From NCBI RefSeq assembly GCF_965283645.1, contig NZ_CBDIPG010000001.1, positions 4,340,001 through 4,404,000 on the forward strand: DNA of 64,000 nucleotides, read 5' to 3'. Shown one piece after another: positions 18,275 through 26,949 of the stretch. The notes under the pieces were generated by a model. The model was given only the letters and a program-made list of their open reading frames with translations. It did no database searches and was not told the origin of the DNA. A program made the translations under genes and the position numbers. Source of the DNA: Kordia sp965283645 (GTDB lineage Bacteria; Bacteroidota; Bacteroidia; Flavobacteriales; Flavobacteriaceae). Numbering within the stretch: the first letter of the stretch is position 1; every line of letters starts with the position of its first letter.

Positions 18275-18928
18275 ATGAAAAAACCATTCGTGCTGGCATG
18301 TCTAGTATTTGCACTTATATGTGTATGCGTCTCATGCTCTAGTGACGACAATTCAATTCCTGAACCAGAAGAAAGTTTTTATGCGTTGCGCGTAGGAAAC
18401 TCTTGGGTATACAAATATTACCGAAGAGAAAATATACTTTCTAGTGTCTTTAACGATACAGGCGTTATTGATTCTGTTACAATTGTTGATACAGAAATGA
18501 TTAACGGGAATGAATTTTATAAATTTAGAATACGTACATCGGGTAATGAAACAAACGCTGCTTTATGTGCTCCAAATGGAGAACGGTTTGTGAATTTTCG
18601 TGACTCTCTAGGGTATCTTATTACAGATGTAGGTCAAGTTGAGTTTTCACGGGAAGATGATCAAGAATTTTTACTAAATGCAAATGAATTTTTACAATTG
18701 TGTACCGCTAGAGGAGAAGGTGTTGAAACAATTTCAACAGAAGCAGGAAGTTTTGATTGTGAATGGATGAAAGTGTATGCTAAAGAAATTCCAAGTTTAG
18801 AAGTGTTTCCGGCACTTGATAAAAATTACTACGCAGATGGAATAGGAAAAATACTTAATACCTGTTCTTTTGCAAGTCAAGATGTCCATGTAATGGAAAG
18901 ACGTTTAGTATCCTATAATGTGCAATAG
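18275..18928 (+). CDS. Lipoprotein of unknown function
   Basis: 217 residues with a type II signal peptide ending CVSC, Cys at about residue 21, followed by SSDDN, a polar-acidic stretch often seen after the lipidated Cys of surface-exposed lipoproteins in this phylum. The body contains FYALRVGNSWVYKYY, a motif common in uncharacterised flavobacterial lipoproteins, and a late CSF segment. No enzymatic motif. Apparently monocistronic; a MITE-like element follows. Confidence 0.75.
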   Translation: MKKPFVLACLVFALICVCVSCSSDDNSIPEPEESFYALRVGNSWVYKYYRRENILSSVFNDTGVIDSVTIVDTEMINGNEFYKFRIRTSGNETNAALCAPNGERFVNFRDSLGYLITDVGQVEFSREDDQEFLLNANEFLQLCTARGEGVETISTEAGSFDCEWMKVYAKEIPSLEVFPALDKNYYADGIGKILNTCSFASQDVHVMERRLVSYNVQ

Positions 18929-18980
18929 TTTAGTGTTATTACGTACTATTTGCCATATAGTACGTATCTAAAATGCCATT

Positions 18981-19117
18981 CAAAAGAGTCTGTTTGAAAA
19001 GTCGTCATTGCGAATAAAATGAAGCAATCTGTAAAATTTAAGTTATTGATTAATAGATTATTTCAAAATTAAGAATTTCTCGTAATGAAAGTAGTAGCTT
19101 TTTAGACAGTCTCTTTG
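18981..19117. mobile_element. MITE-like inverted-repeat element
   Basis: 137 bases bounded by imperfect terminal inverted repeats: 18981-19001 (CAAAAGAGTCTGTTTGAAAAG) and 19098-19117, whose complement is CAAAGAGACTGTCTAAAAAG (17 of 20 matching after one gap). Inside the arms, CATTGCGA and the complement of TCGTAATG extend the pairing. The left part, GTCGTCATTGCGA...GAAGCAATCT, resembles a dispersed intergenic repeat I recall from many bacterial genomes. No coding capacity, so any movement would need a transposase in trans. Confidence 0.55.
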
Positions 19118-19149
19118 TATATAGGTTTTAACCCTGTTTTCAGTTAGTT

Positions 19150-19182
19150 GTCATTCTGTCCTATAATTTAACAGCGAAGCGG
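19150..19182. repeat. Fragment of dispersed GTCATTC...GCGAAGC repeat
   Basis: GTCATTCTG followed 15 bases later by CAGCGAAGCGGTC resembles the degenerate dispersed repeat found between genes in many bacteria. It lies 33 bases after the MITE-like element and immediately before the stop of the DUF1569 gene. Single copy in this window, so repeat status is from recall only. Confidence 0.3.
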
Positions 19183-19196
19183 TCTTTTATCTTTTT

Positions 19197-19652
19197 TTAA
19201 ACACCAAATTGATTCAAATGATGGTCTAAATGTTTGTATTGCATTTTTCCCCATTGTTCATTGGTAAATTTTCCAAACATTGGATGCGGCGGAAATTCAT
19301 CAGTATCTTTATATTGATGAAATTCTGAAACAAGATTGGACAATTTTGCTTTTTCAACGTCCACATCTTTGGCATCATTCACGATAAAATCTCGCACTGT
19401 TGGTAAATTTTTACTCCAAGCTTTATCATTATACATTAAAGGTTTATACAGTTTAAATAGCAATCGTTTCATAAAACCAGGTTTCTTGGCACTTAATGTC
19501 CGTTTTTCCATTGCAATTTCTAAAGGCATTTGGCAATGCGCAAACATTTGTCCTACGTTCATTTTCCCCCAAGACGGCATTGAATCTGTGGAAACTTTGT
19601 CAATTCTATTCAGAATTTCATCATGTGTAGTTATATCAAAAAGTGATTTCAT
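19197..19652 (-). CDS. DUF1569 / DinB-like protein
   Basis: 151 residues, all-helical, with the DinB-like metal-site pattern: a His in MFAHCQMP (about residue 37) and the C-terminal YKHLDHHLNQFG block. HPMFGKFTNEQWGKM is characteristic of the DUF1569 family. DinB-like four-helix proteins include metal-dependent thiol transferases, but DUF1569 members have no established reaction. No signal peptide. Stands alone in a minus orientation, divergent from radC. Confidence 0.8.
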   Translation of the reverse strand: MKSLFDITTHDEILNRIDKVSTDSMPSWGKMNVGQMFAHCQMPLEIAMEKRTLSAKKPGFMKRLLFKLYKPLMYNDKAWSKNLPTVRDFIVNDAKDVDVEKAKLSNLVSEFHQYKDTDEFPPHPMFGKFTNEQWGKMQYKHLDHHLNQFGV

Positions 19653-19830
19653 AAAATATAAATTAAGAGTAAACTCGCATAAACGAGTTCAATATCTAAA
19701 AGTAAGGTAATCATTATAAAAAAGCGAAAAAAACGTTTAAAATTAACGCTTATATAATTTTTTTAACGCTCACGAAGTATTACTGGTTTTCTTGAAGTAA
19801 AACGAGTAGTTTTAAAAAAATATACTAAAA

Positions 19831-20526
19831 ATGGAAGACAAACATTTGAAATCAATCAAATATTGGTCAGAAGATGATAGACCGCGTGAAAAGTTGGCAC
19901 TCAAAGGAAAAACAGTACTAAGTGATGCTGAATTGCTTGCCATTTTAATTCGATTGGGAAGTAAAGATGAAAGTGCGGTATCGCTTTCCAAGCGTATTTT
20001 GGCTTCCGTAAGTGGAAATTTAAATGAACTCGCAAAACTGTCTGAAGATCAATTGAAAAAGTTTAAAGGAGTTGGACAGGTAAAAGCAATTACAATAATT
20101 GCAGCATTAGAATTGGGCAAACGAAGACAAATAGAAACCAAAGTTGAACTCAAAAAAATTAGTTCAAGTAGAATGGTTTTTGAAATCATGCATCCAATTA
20201 TTGGAGAATTACCGCATGAAGAATTCTGGATTATCTATCTCAATAATTCAAATAAAATTTTAAAAAAAATACGACTCAGTAAAGGCGGAATTACAGGAAC
20301 ATTGGTAGACATTCGTTTGGTCTTAAAAACGGCGTTAGAAGTTGGTGCAGTTGCCGTTATTTTGGCACACAATCATCCATCAGGAACGTTGAAGCCAAGT
20401 GCGGCGGACAAAGCCATTACCAAAAAGTTAAGTTTAGGTGCAGAAAATATAGATATAAAAGTATTAGATCATCTAATTATCACAGAAAAAGAGTATTTTA
20501 GTTTCGCTGATGAAAACTTACTCTAA
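19831..20526 (+). CDS. radC: RadC family JAB-domain protein
   Basis: 231 residues. The N-terminal helix-hairpin-helix-like region (about residues 25-95, DAELLAILIRLGSK and KFKGVGQVKAI) is followed by the RadC JAB/MPN domain. Its metalloprotease-like motif is H180-N-H182-P-S-G with D193. RadC is historically annotated in DNA repair, though its actual role is unsettled. The stop codon TAA is directly followed by the ATG of the next gene, and a third gene overlaps that one, so the three form one operon. Confidence 0.92.
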   Translation: MEDKHLKSIKYWSEDDRPREKLALKGKTVLSDAELLAILIRLGSKDESAVSLSKRILASVSGNLNELAKLSEDQLKKFKGVGQVKAITIIAALELGKRRQIETKVELKKISSSRMVFEIMHPIIGELPHEEFWIIYLNNSNKILKKIRLSKGGITGTLVDIRLVLKTALEVGAVAVILAHNHPSGTLKPSAADKAITKKLSLGAENIDIKVLDHLIITEKEYFSFADENLL

Positions 20527-21822
20527 ATGCTACTTGTATACACTCAAAAAATTACTCCAAGATTACGTTACACATTCAAGCATCTAATTACGCGTATACT
20601 AGGAATTCCTGTCGATTTTACAACAAAAATTGAAACGTTTATTGCGCACAATGAAGTGAAAATGTCGTACGCTAAGCAACCGCTTGGGGATGAATTTTTT
20701 ATCCGTAGTCACGATTTATTATTTGAACAAGGCATTGGAGAAGTAGCATTTAAAGTATTGGAATGGGAAGATATTCCTTGCTTTTTTATGGCAGGTGAAA
20801 AAAGTACAATTCCATATGATATTTTTGCGGCAAGTTTTTATCTATTGAGCAGATATGAAGAATATTTACCATATGTAAAAGATGAACACGGACGCTATAC
20901 TGCAAAAGAAAGTTTAGCGTTTAAGCACGATTTTCTAACCTTACCCGTAGTCGATATTTGGTGTCAGAAATTTAAAAAAATCTTAGAAGAAAAGTTCGAA
21001 ATATTTAAAGATAATGAGTATGAACAACGTTCATTTTCATACATGCCTATTATCAATATTCCAATTGCATATGCGTACAAAAAACGTGGAATGATTAGAA
21101 CATTTGGTGGTTATTTGACGGATATATTCCGATTGCGCTTTTCTCGATTTTTAGACCGATCTGCTGTGTTATTAAGCATGCGCGAAGATCCGTATGATAA
21201 TTTTGAAGAATTCATCCAACTACATAAAGAATATAAAACGCAAGCACAGTATTTTTTTCAAATTGGCGATTATTCAACCCACGATCATAACATTTCTGTC
21301 TATAAAAATGTATTTGTCAGATTGATCAAAAATGTTTCAGATTACAGTAAAGTTGGGCTGTTAGCTTCGTACGATTCTTTTTCAGATATTGAAAAATTAA
21401 AGATTGAAAAAAAGCGGTTAAACAGTATTATCAATCGTCCAATGAAGCGTGCACGACAGCATTTTAATATGTTGAGTTTGCCAAAATTCTACAGAAATTT
21501 AATCGACTTAGAATTTACAGAAGATTATTCCATGGGCTATCATGATACACTCGGATTTAGAGCAGGAACTTGTAGCCCGTTTTACTTTTACGACATTGGC
21601 ATGGAAATACAAACGCCGTTAAAAGTACATCCGTTTTGCATGGCATATTTAGGAAAAATAGACACGATGTTGCCAAATGATGAAATCATGCAAATGGCAA
21701 CAGAAATACAAAAAGTTAATGGTACTTTTATGCCTTTATTTCACAATGTCGTACTGTCAGAAAACAATGCCGCATGGAAAGAATTGTATATCAGTTTATT
21801 AAAAGCGTACAGCAATGCATAA
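20527..21822 (+). CDS. Polysaccharide-deacetylase-like protein (DUF7033-type)
   Basis: 431 residues, no signal peptide. The N-terminal region (about 1-130, ending SFYLLSRYEEYLPY) matches a domain found only in front of deacetylase-like domains in Bacteroidota. The C-terminal half has NodB-like landmarks: REDPYDNFEEF, QYFFQIGDYSTHDHN and LGFRAGTCSPFYFYD. The metal ligands of active NodB enzymes are only partly recognisable, so activity is uncertain. It starts at the base after the radC stop and overlaps the next gene by 8 bases. Probably acts on a cell-surface glycan precursor in the cytoplasm, by inference only. Confidence 0.65.
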   Translation: MLLVYTQKITPRLRYTFKHLITRILGIPVDFTTKIETFIAHNEVKMSYAKQPLGDEFFIRSHDLLFEQGIGEVAFKVLEWEDIPCFFMAGEKSTIPYDIFAASFYLLSRYEEYLPYVKDEHGRYTAKESLAFKHDFLTLPVVDIWCQKFKKILEEKFEIFKDNEYEQRSFSYMPIINIPIAYAYKKRGMIRTFGGYLTDIFRLRFSRFLDRSAVLLSMREDPYDNFEEFIQLHKEYKTQAQYFFQIGDYSTHDHNISVYKNVFVRLIKNVSDYSKVGLLASYDSFSDIEKLKIEKKRLNSIINRPMKRARQHFNMLSLPKFYRNLIDLEFTEDYSMGYHDTLGFRAGTCSPFYFYDIGMEIQTPLKVHPFCMAYLGKIDTMLPNDEIMQMATEIQKVNGTFMPLFHNVVLSENNAAWKELYISLLKAYSNA

Positions 21823-22498
21823 CATCACAGATATTTTTTTTGATTTAGATCACACACTTTGGGATTTTGAGAAAAACTCAGCATTAACCTTTAAAAAAAT
21901 CTTAGCAGAAAACAATATTCCTGTAGATATGGATCGTTTTTTAGACATATATGTGCCTATTAATTTAGAATATTGGCGTTTATTTCGTGAAGAAAAAATA
22001 TCTAAATCTGAATTGCGTTATCAACGTTTGTCAAAAACCTTTACACAATTAGAAGTTGCCATTTCTGATGAGATGATCAATCATTTATCAGAACAATACA
22101 TTGAACACTTATCAATGTTCAATCATCTATTTGAATATACTGAAGAATTGCTTGAAAATTTACAAGACAACTACAAATTACACATCATAACCAATGGTTT
22201 TAGAGATGTGCAACGCAGAAAAATAAAAGCGTCCGGAATTTATGATTATTTTAAACATATCATCGATTCAGAAAGTGTTGATGTAAAAAAACCAAATCCG
22301 AAAATATTTAATCACGCATTAGAATTGGCAAATGTAGCGCCCGAAAATGCATTGATGATTGGCGATAGTTTCGAAGCAGACATCAAAGGAGCATTGGCGC
22401 TAAACATGCAAGTAATTCATGTAGATTTTGACAAAAAATACGATCATACATTGTGTCCAATTGTACGTCACTTAACCGAAATCGAGAAAATACTGTAA
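21815..22498 (+). CDS. YjjG-family noncanonical pyrimidine nucleotidase (HAD superfamily)
   Basis: 227 residues of HAD subfamily IA. Motif I is FFDLDHTLW with the nucleophile D10 and acid D12; motif II is HIITNG (about residue 127); motif III is KKPNPKIF; motif IV is MIGDSFEADI. The DHTLWDFE start is typical of the YjjG/YfnB nucleotidases that dephosphorylate non-canonical pyrimidine nucleotides for nucleotide-pool cleaning. Its start is buried in the end of the deacetylase-like gene, so it should be made in step with it. Confidence 0.85.
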   Translation: MHNITDIFFDLDHTLWDFEKNSALTFKKILAENNIPVDMDRFLDIYVPINLEYWRLFREEKISKSELRYQRLSKTFTQLEVAISDEMINHLSEQYIEHLSMFNHLFEYTEELLENLQDNYKLHIITNGFRDVQRRKIKASGIYDYFKHIIDSESVDVKKPNPKIFNHALELANVAPENALMIGDSFEADIKGALALNMQVIHVDFDKKYDHTLCPIVRHLTEIEKIL

Positions 22499-22631
22499 TA
22501 AAAATATCAAAGCGTCGTTTTTTTAATAAGTTAGTTGTTATAAGATAAAGAGTTGCTTCTGATTTTTTTTGAACAGAAAAGAATTACTTAGTTAGAAGTA
22601 ACGGTTACTAATTTTTAAAATCAAACACTCA

Positions 22632-23186
22632 ATGCTACAGCGAATTTTTTCAATATTGCTTTTAGTCTTAATCACTTCGTGTGTAAAAGATGTAGATTTT
22701 GAACAAGCAGAAGATTTGTCTATTTCTCCAGTTATAGAATCGAGCTTGGTCTTTTTTGACTTTCCTGCTTCAGAATTTCAAGAACCTACAGGAACTGCTT
22801 TAGTGGTAGAGCAAGACGCATTGGAACTTAATTTTTTTAATGAAGAGTTTATCAGAGACAATTTGGTACGTGCAGAATTCTTTTTTGATATTTCAAATAC
22901 TATCAATAGAGCTTTCCGTTTGGATGTTGTGATGTATGGTGAAAATGGAAGTGTAACCTATGCGTTTGATATTTCCATAGGAGCTGGCGGAACTAATGAA
23001 GTAGTAGAAATACATACAGAAATCTTTGAAGATGCAACGCTAGATCAATTAAAGAATACAACAAGTATGCAGTTTGTTTTAACCATGTTTCCAAGTATTA
23101 CTGGAGAACCATTAGATGACACAAGTACTGGAAATATAAAAATGCGCTCCAAGGCAACACTTTTTTTCGAAATAGATACACAATAA
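22632..23186 (+). CDS. Lipoprotein of unknown function
   Basis: 184 residues with a lipoprotein signal peptide ending ITSC (Cys about residue 17) followed by VKDVD. The mature part is an acidic, beta-rich domain without recognisable motifs. It is the first gene of a three-gene set with the DUF5723-type outer-membrane protein (19 bases downstream) and a further exported protein, so a role in the outer-membrane side of that set is likely. Confidence 0.7.
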   Translation: MLQRIFSILLLVLITSCVKDVDFEQAEDLSISPVIESSLVFFDFPASEFQEPTGTALVVEQDALELNFFNEEFIRDNLVRAEFFFDISNTINRAFRLDVVMYGENGSVTYAFDISIGAGGTNEVVEIHTEIFEDATLDQLKNTTSMQFVLTMFPSITGEPLDDTSTGNIKMRSKATLFFEIDTQ

Positions 23187-23205
23187 ATAATCAATAGCTT
23201 TTTTA

Positions 23206-24633
23206 GTGAAAAAAATCAGTTTCATACTATTTCTTTTCTCTTGTTTTGCTTTCACGCAGCACAAGCAATTGCTGTATAATTTTACGGATATTCCGCAATC
23301 ATTATTGTCAAATCCTGGTGCCGAAGTAAATTACAAATGGCATGTTGGAATTCCATTAGTATCTCACATTCACCTAAATGCTGGTGCATCCGGAACTTCT
23401 GTATATGATCTTTTTGCTGACAATGGTGTTGATTTTAATGAAAAACTCAGACGTGTTGTGTATAGTATGGATCGAAATGATTTCTTTACCATAAATCAAC
23501 AATTAGAAATATTTAGTGGCGGATTTGCTATTGGGCCATCTTATGAAAAAAATAAATACCTGTCTTTTGGATTGTATCAAGAAACAGACATTCACTTTTA
23601 TTTCCCAAAAGATTATGCCGTATTAGCATATGAAGGAAATCGTGATAATATTGGACGTGTATTTGATTTAGGTGATTTGAATGCGAAAGGCGAATTGATT
23701 TCCGTATTGCATGTAGGGTTAACCACAAAGTTGAATAAAAAGTGGACGTATGGTTTTCGTGGAAAAATCTATTCAAGTATTTTAAACTTTAAATCGACCA
23801 ACAACAACGGTGCTTTTCTAACTACGGAAGGAACAAATAATATTTACAATCATACATTTGATTTGGATTTGGCGTTTCAAACTTCTGGATATGCTTCTTT
23901 GATCGACTTAGATAACGATGGGCAAAATGATTGGAATGGAAAAGCGATTAAAGAATTACGCAAGCGTGTACTTTTTGGTGGAAATTTAGGCTTAGGTTTT
24001 GATTTGGGTTTCACCTATCATCCGAAAGAACAATGGACGGTAACGGGAAGCATTCAAGATATTGGGTTTATTCATCATACCAAAGATGTCGAAACATACA
24101 CACTAAAAGGCGCCTATACATTTGAAGGTGTCAATCCGCTATTTCCAAACAATGGTTCTGGACAAACAGCAGCAGCATATTGGGAAGAAATTAAAAATAC
24201 TTTTGAAGATTTATTCGAACTGGATACCATTACTAAAAATTATACATCTTGGCGTTCGCCAAAATTAAATGGTTCTGTTTCGTATAAATACGGTAAAAAA
24301 GTGTTGAAAGAATGTAATTGCACCGCCGATGATGGCGATTATTTAAATGAAGTTGGTTTGCAAGTGTATGCCATTGGAAGATCAAGAAGACCGCAAACGG
24401 CTGTAACTGCCTTTTATTACCGTCGATTGTTTAGCTTTTTAAGTGGAAAAGTTACATATACGGCTGATAGTTTTTCGAAAACAAATATTGGGTTGGGAAT
24501 TTCTTCGCATATTGGCAATGTCAATTTTTATCTAATGGCAGACAATCTCTTGGAATATCAAAATTTAGCCAAAGCAAACTACGCTTCTATACAACTCGGA
24601 TTTAATTATATTTTTCCTCTCGCTAAAAAGTAA
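23206..24633 (+). CDS. DUF5723 family outer-membrane barrel protein
   Basis: 475 residues starting at GTG (23206); no ATG precedes the signal peptide KKISFILFLFSCFAFTQ. Family landmarks are LLSNPGAEVNYKWHVGIPLVS near residue 40, the FDLGDLNAKGEL block and long alternating beta strands ending in FNYIFPLAKK. Members are outer-membrane barrels related to the PorP/SprF-like group and are of unknown transport or anchoring function. It sits between a lipoprotein and an exported protein in one operon. Confidence 0.75.
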   Translation: MKKISFILFLFSCFAFTQHKQLLYNFTDIPQSLLSNPGAEVNYKWHVGIPLVSHIHLNAGASGTSVYDLFADNGVDFNEKLRRVVYSMDRNDFFTINQQLEIFSGGFAIGPSYEKNKYLSFGLYQETDIHFYFPKDYAVLAYEGNRDNIGRVFDLGDLNAKGELISVLHVGLTTKLNKKWTYGFRGKIYSSILNFKSTNNNGAFLTTEGTNNIYNHTFDLDLAFQTSGYASLIDLDNDGQNDWNGKAIKELRKRVLFGGNLGLGFDLGFTYHPKEQWTVTGSIQDIGFIHHTKDVETYTLKGAYTFEGVNPLFPNNGSGQTAAAYWEEIKNTFEDLFELDTITKNYTSWRSPKLNGSVSYKYGKKVLKECNCTADDGDYLNEVGLQVYAIGRSRRPQTAVTAFYYRRLFSFLSGKVTYTADSFSKTNIGLGISSHIGNVNFYLMADNLLEYQNLAKANYASIQLGFNYIFPLAKK

Positions 24634-24686
24634 CGAATTCCAATAAAATCCTTATTTTGGAGCCTCAAATACACAATATCATTATT

Positions 24687-25490
24687 ATGAAACGTTTTCT
24701 AGCAATTAGTATATTTCTATTCATAACGGCTTCTGGTTTTTCACAAAAATTAGACAACTACAAATACGTAGTGATTCCGTATGAGTTTGAATTTTTAAAA
24801 AAACATGATCAATATCGTGTAAACTCGTTGGTGCGTTTCCTATTTAAAAAAGAAGGATTTCATGCACTCTATAATTCTGAAACGTTTCCGCAAGATTTAG
24901 CAGATGATAGATGTTTGGCATTGTATATAGATATAGATGATGCATCAGGAATGTTTGTTACAAAAACTAAAATTATCTTACGAGATTGTTCAAATCAAAT
25001 TATTTTAGAAACGCAAGAAGGAAAATCGCGAATAAAAGCATACGAAAAAGCATATAATGAAAGTCTTAGAATCGCTTTTGCAGATGTGAAAGCACAAAAC
25101 TATTCGTACAAACCTGCCAAAATAAAAAAAGTGATTGAGCCTGTAAAAGAGGTAATTACAGAAGCTGTTACAGAAAAAATTGAAGAAGTAAAGCAAGAAG
25201 TGACTCCTCCAGTAAAAGAAATGGTTACGATTAAAGAAGTAAAAACAGTTGAAACCATGCCTGTAACCAAAGTAAAAGCAGGTGTATTGTATGCACAACC
25301 ATTAGAAAACGGATATCAATTGGTTGATAGCACGCCAAAAGTGGTGATGATTCTATTAAAAACAAATATTCCGAATGTATATCTTGTCAAAGGTAAAGAC
25401 GCTATTGTGTACAAAGAAAACGGTAAATGGATGTTGTCTAATGTAACCATGTCTGGAAACCAAGTTTCTGGATTAAATGTGAAATTTTAG
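24687..25490 (+). CDS. Exported protein with Lys/Glu-rich linker, unknown function
   Basis: 267 residues from the ATG at 24687, preferred over the TTG at 24657 because it begins a clean signal peptide (MKRFLAISIFLFITASGFSQ). A first domain (about 20-135) has KYVVIPYEFEFLKKHDQYRVN, then a repetitive charged linker of V/K/E/T/P units (about 140-200), then a small C-terminal domain (about 205-267). This resembles outer-membrane-associated proteins with a periplasm-spanning linker. No family name recognised. Third gene of the lipoprotein/DUF5723 operon. Confidence 0.65.
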   Translation: MKRFLAISIFLFITASGFSQKLDNYKYVVIPYEFEFLKKHDQYRVNSLVRFLFKKEGFHALYNSETFPQDLADDRCLALYIDIDDASGMFVTKTKIILRDCSNQIILETQEGKSRIKAYEKAYNESLRIAFADVKAQNYSYKPAKIKKVIEPVKEVITEAVTEKIEEVKQEVTPPVKEMVTIKEVKTVETMPVTKVKAGVLYAQPLENGYQLVDSTPKVVMILLKTNIPNVYLVKGKDAIVYKENGKWMLSNVTMSGNQVSGLNVKF

Positions 25491-25510
25491 CTTCGACTTC
25501 GCTCAGTTAG
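25490..25510. repeat. Fragment of dispersed CTTCGACTTCGCTCAG repeat
   Basis: The segment right after the exported-protein stop reads GCTTCGACTTCGCTCAGTTAG. It matches the core of a short dispersed element (CTTCGACTnCGCTCAG) common between genes in many bacteria, including this phylum. Only one copy is in the window, so the assignment relies on recall of that motif. Confidence 0.35.
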
Positions 25511-25580
25511 CTTTTCTTTATAAATTGTTTAACTACCTTTTATACAATTAGTACTTAAATGTAGCGTTTGACTTAGCTCA

Positions 25581-26858
25581 TTAGTATTCATACTTATCTT
25601 TCCAACGATTTTTTAAGAAATCACGAAGGCTATTTTCGCGTGGATTGCTTCCAGGATTGTATATTTTAGTGTTTGAGACTTCATCTGGAAGGTATTCTTG
25701 CGCTACAAAATTGTTGTTAAAATCATGCGAATATTTGTAATCTTCACCGTATCCTAAATCTTTCATCAGTTTTGTTGGTGCATTTCGCAAATGCAACGGA
25801 ACAGACAAATCGCCAGTTTCTCTAACAATTGCTTGCGCTTTTTTAATAGCCATGTACGAAGCATTACTTTTTGCGGAAGTTGCCAAATATACGGCACATT
25901 GACTTAAAATGATGCGTGCTTCGGGATATCCAATAATAGAAACTGCCTGAAACGTGTTGGTTGCAATAACCAAAGCGGTCGGATTGGCAATTCCGATGTC
26001 TTCACTTGCCGAAATGAGCATTCGTCTTGCTATAAATTTTACATCTTCGCCACCTTCAATCATTCTGGCTAGCCAATACACGGCACCATTTGGATCGCTT
26101 CCACGAATCGATTTTATAAAAGCAGAAATAATGTCGTAGTGTTGTTCACCAGTTTTGTCATATAAAACCGTGTTTTTTTGCACACGACTTAAAACGAGTT
26201 CGTCTGTAATTGTAACTTCTTCCGTTCCTTCCGAATTGATAATAAGTTCAAAAATGTTTAGCAGTTTTCGTCCATCACCACCAGAAAGTTTTAGCAAGGC
26301 TTCCGTTTCTTTTAGCGTAATTTTCTTTTGTGAAAGTTGTGCATCTTCAACAATAGCACGTTTTAGCAATCGTTCTAAATCATCTTTCCCAAAAGGATTT
26401 AAAATGTATACTTGACAACGTGATAATAGTGCAGGAATGACTTCAAAACTTGGATTTTCTGTAGTTGCACCAATTAATGTAACCCACCCTTTTTCTACAG
26501 CGCCAAGCAATGAATCTTGTTGTGATTTGCTAAATCGATGAATTTCATCAATAAATAAAATTGGATTTTTTGTGGTAAATAAACCACCATCTTGTTTGGC
26601 ACGTTGTATAACTTCACGCACATCTTTTACACCAGAACTTATCGCGCTAAGCGTATAAAATGGACGCCCAGAAGTAGTTGCAATAATATTTGCCAGCGTA
26701 GTTTTTCCGGTTCCTGGTGGTCCCCAAAGTAGGAGTGAAGGAATAATTCCTTGTTGAATTTGGCGTGTTAGTACACCAGTTTCTCCCACAAGATGTTCCT
26801 GACTTATATAGTCTTCAAGTGTTTTGGGACGAATGCGTTCTGCTAATGGTTCATTCAT
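25581..26858 (-). CDS. rarA: Replication-associated recombination protein A (AAA+ ATPase)
   Basis: 425 residues. Walker A is GPPGTGKT (46-53), Walker B includes FIDEIHRF, and the sensor-like GATTENPSF follows. The C-terminal MgsA domain is recognisable by SIRGSDPNGAVYWLARMIEGGED and ASEDIGIANP. RarA is a clamp-loader-like ATPase that acts at stalled replication forks, together with SSB and recombination proteins. Full length for the family. Convergent with the exported-protein gene. Confidence 0.95.
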   Translation of the reverse strand: MNEPLAERIRPKTLEDYISQEHLVGETGVLTRQIQQGIIPSLLLWGPPGTGKTTLANIIATTSGRPFYTLSAISSGVKDVREVIQRAKQDGGLFTTKNPILFIDEIHRFSKSQQDSLLGAVEKGWVTLIGATTENPSFEVIPALLSRCQVYILNPFGKDDLERLLKRAIVEDAQLSQKKITLKETEALLKLSGGDGRKLLNIFELIINSEGTEEVTITDELVLSRVQKNTVLYDKTGEQHYDIISAFIKSIRGSDPNGAVYWLARMIEGGEDVKFIARRMLISASEDIGIANPTALVIATNTFQAVSIIGYPEARIILSQCAVYLATSAKSNASYMAIKKAQAIVRETGDLSVPLHLRNAPTKLMKDLGYGEDYKYSHDFNNNFVAQEYLPDEVSNTKIYNPGSNPRENSLRDFLKNRWKDKYEY

Positions 26859-26949
26859 GGGATAAAAATAAGATATTCGTAAGTAAGTGACAATTTTTCA
26901 TGCGAACTAATCTTGGCTAATTTTTTGACTGTTTGATTTAAAATTTTAT

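Noticed and set aside
24657..24686. TTG start giving a 277-residue exported protein
   Set aside because: It would place ten residues before a normal ATG-initiated signal peptide.
25005..25298. 97-codon minus-strand ORF rich in Phe, Tyr and Cys
   Set aside because: It is the complement of the repetitive Lys/Glu/Val linker of the exported protein; the aromatic repeats follow from that repetition.
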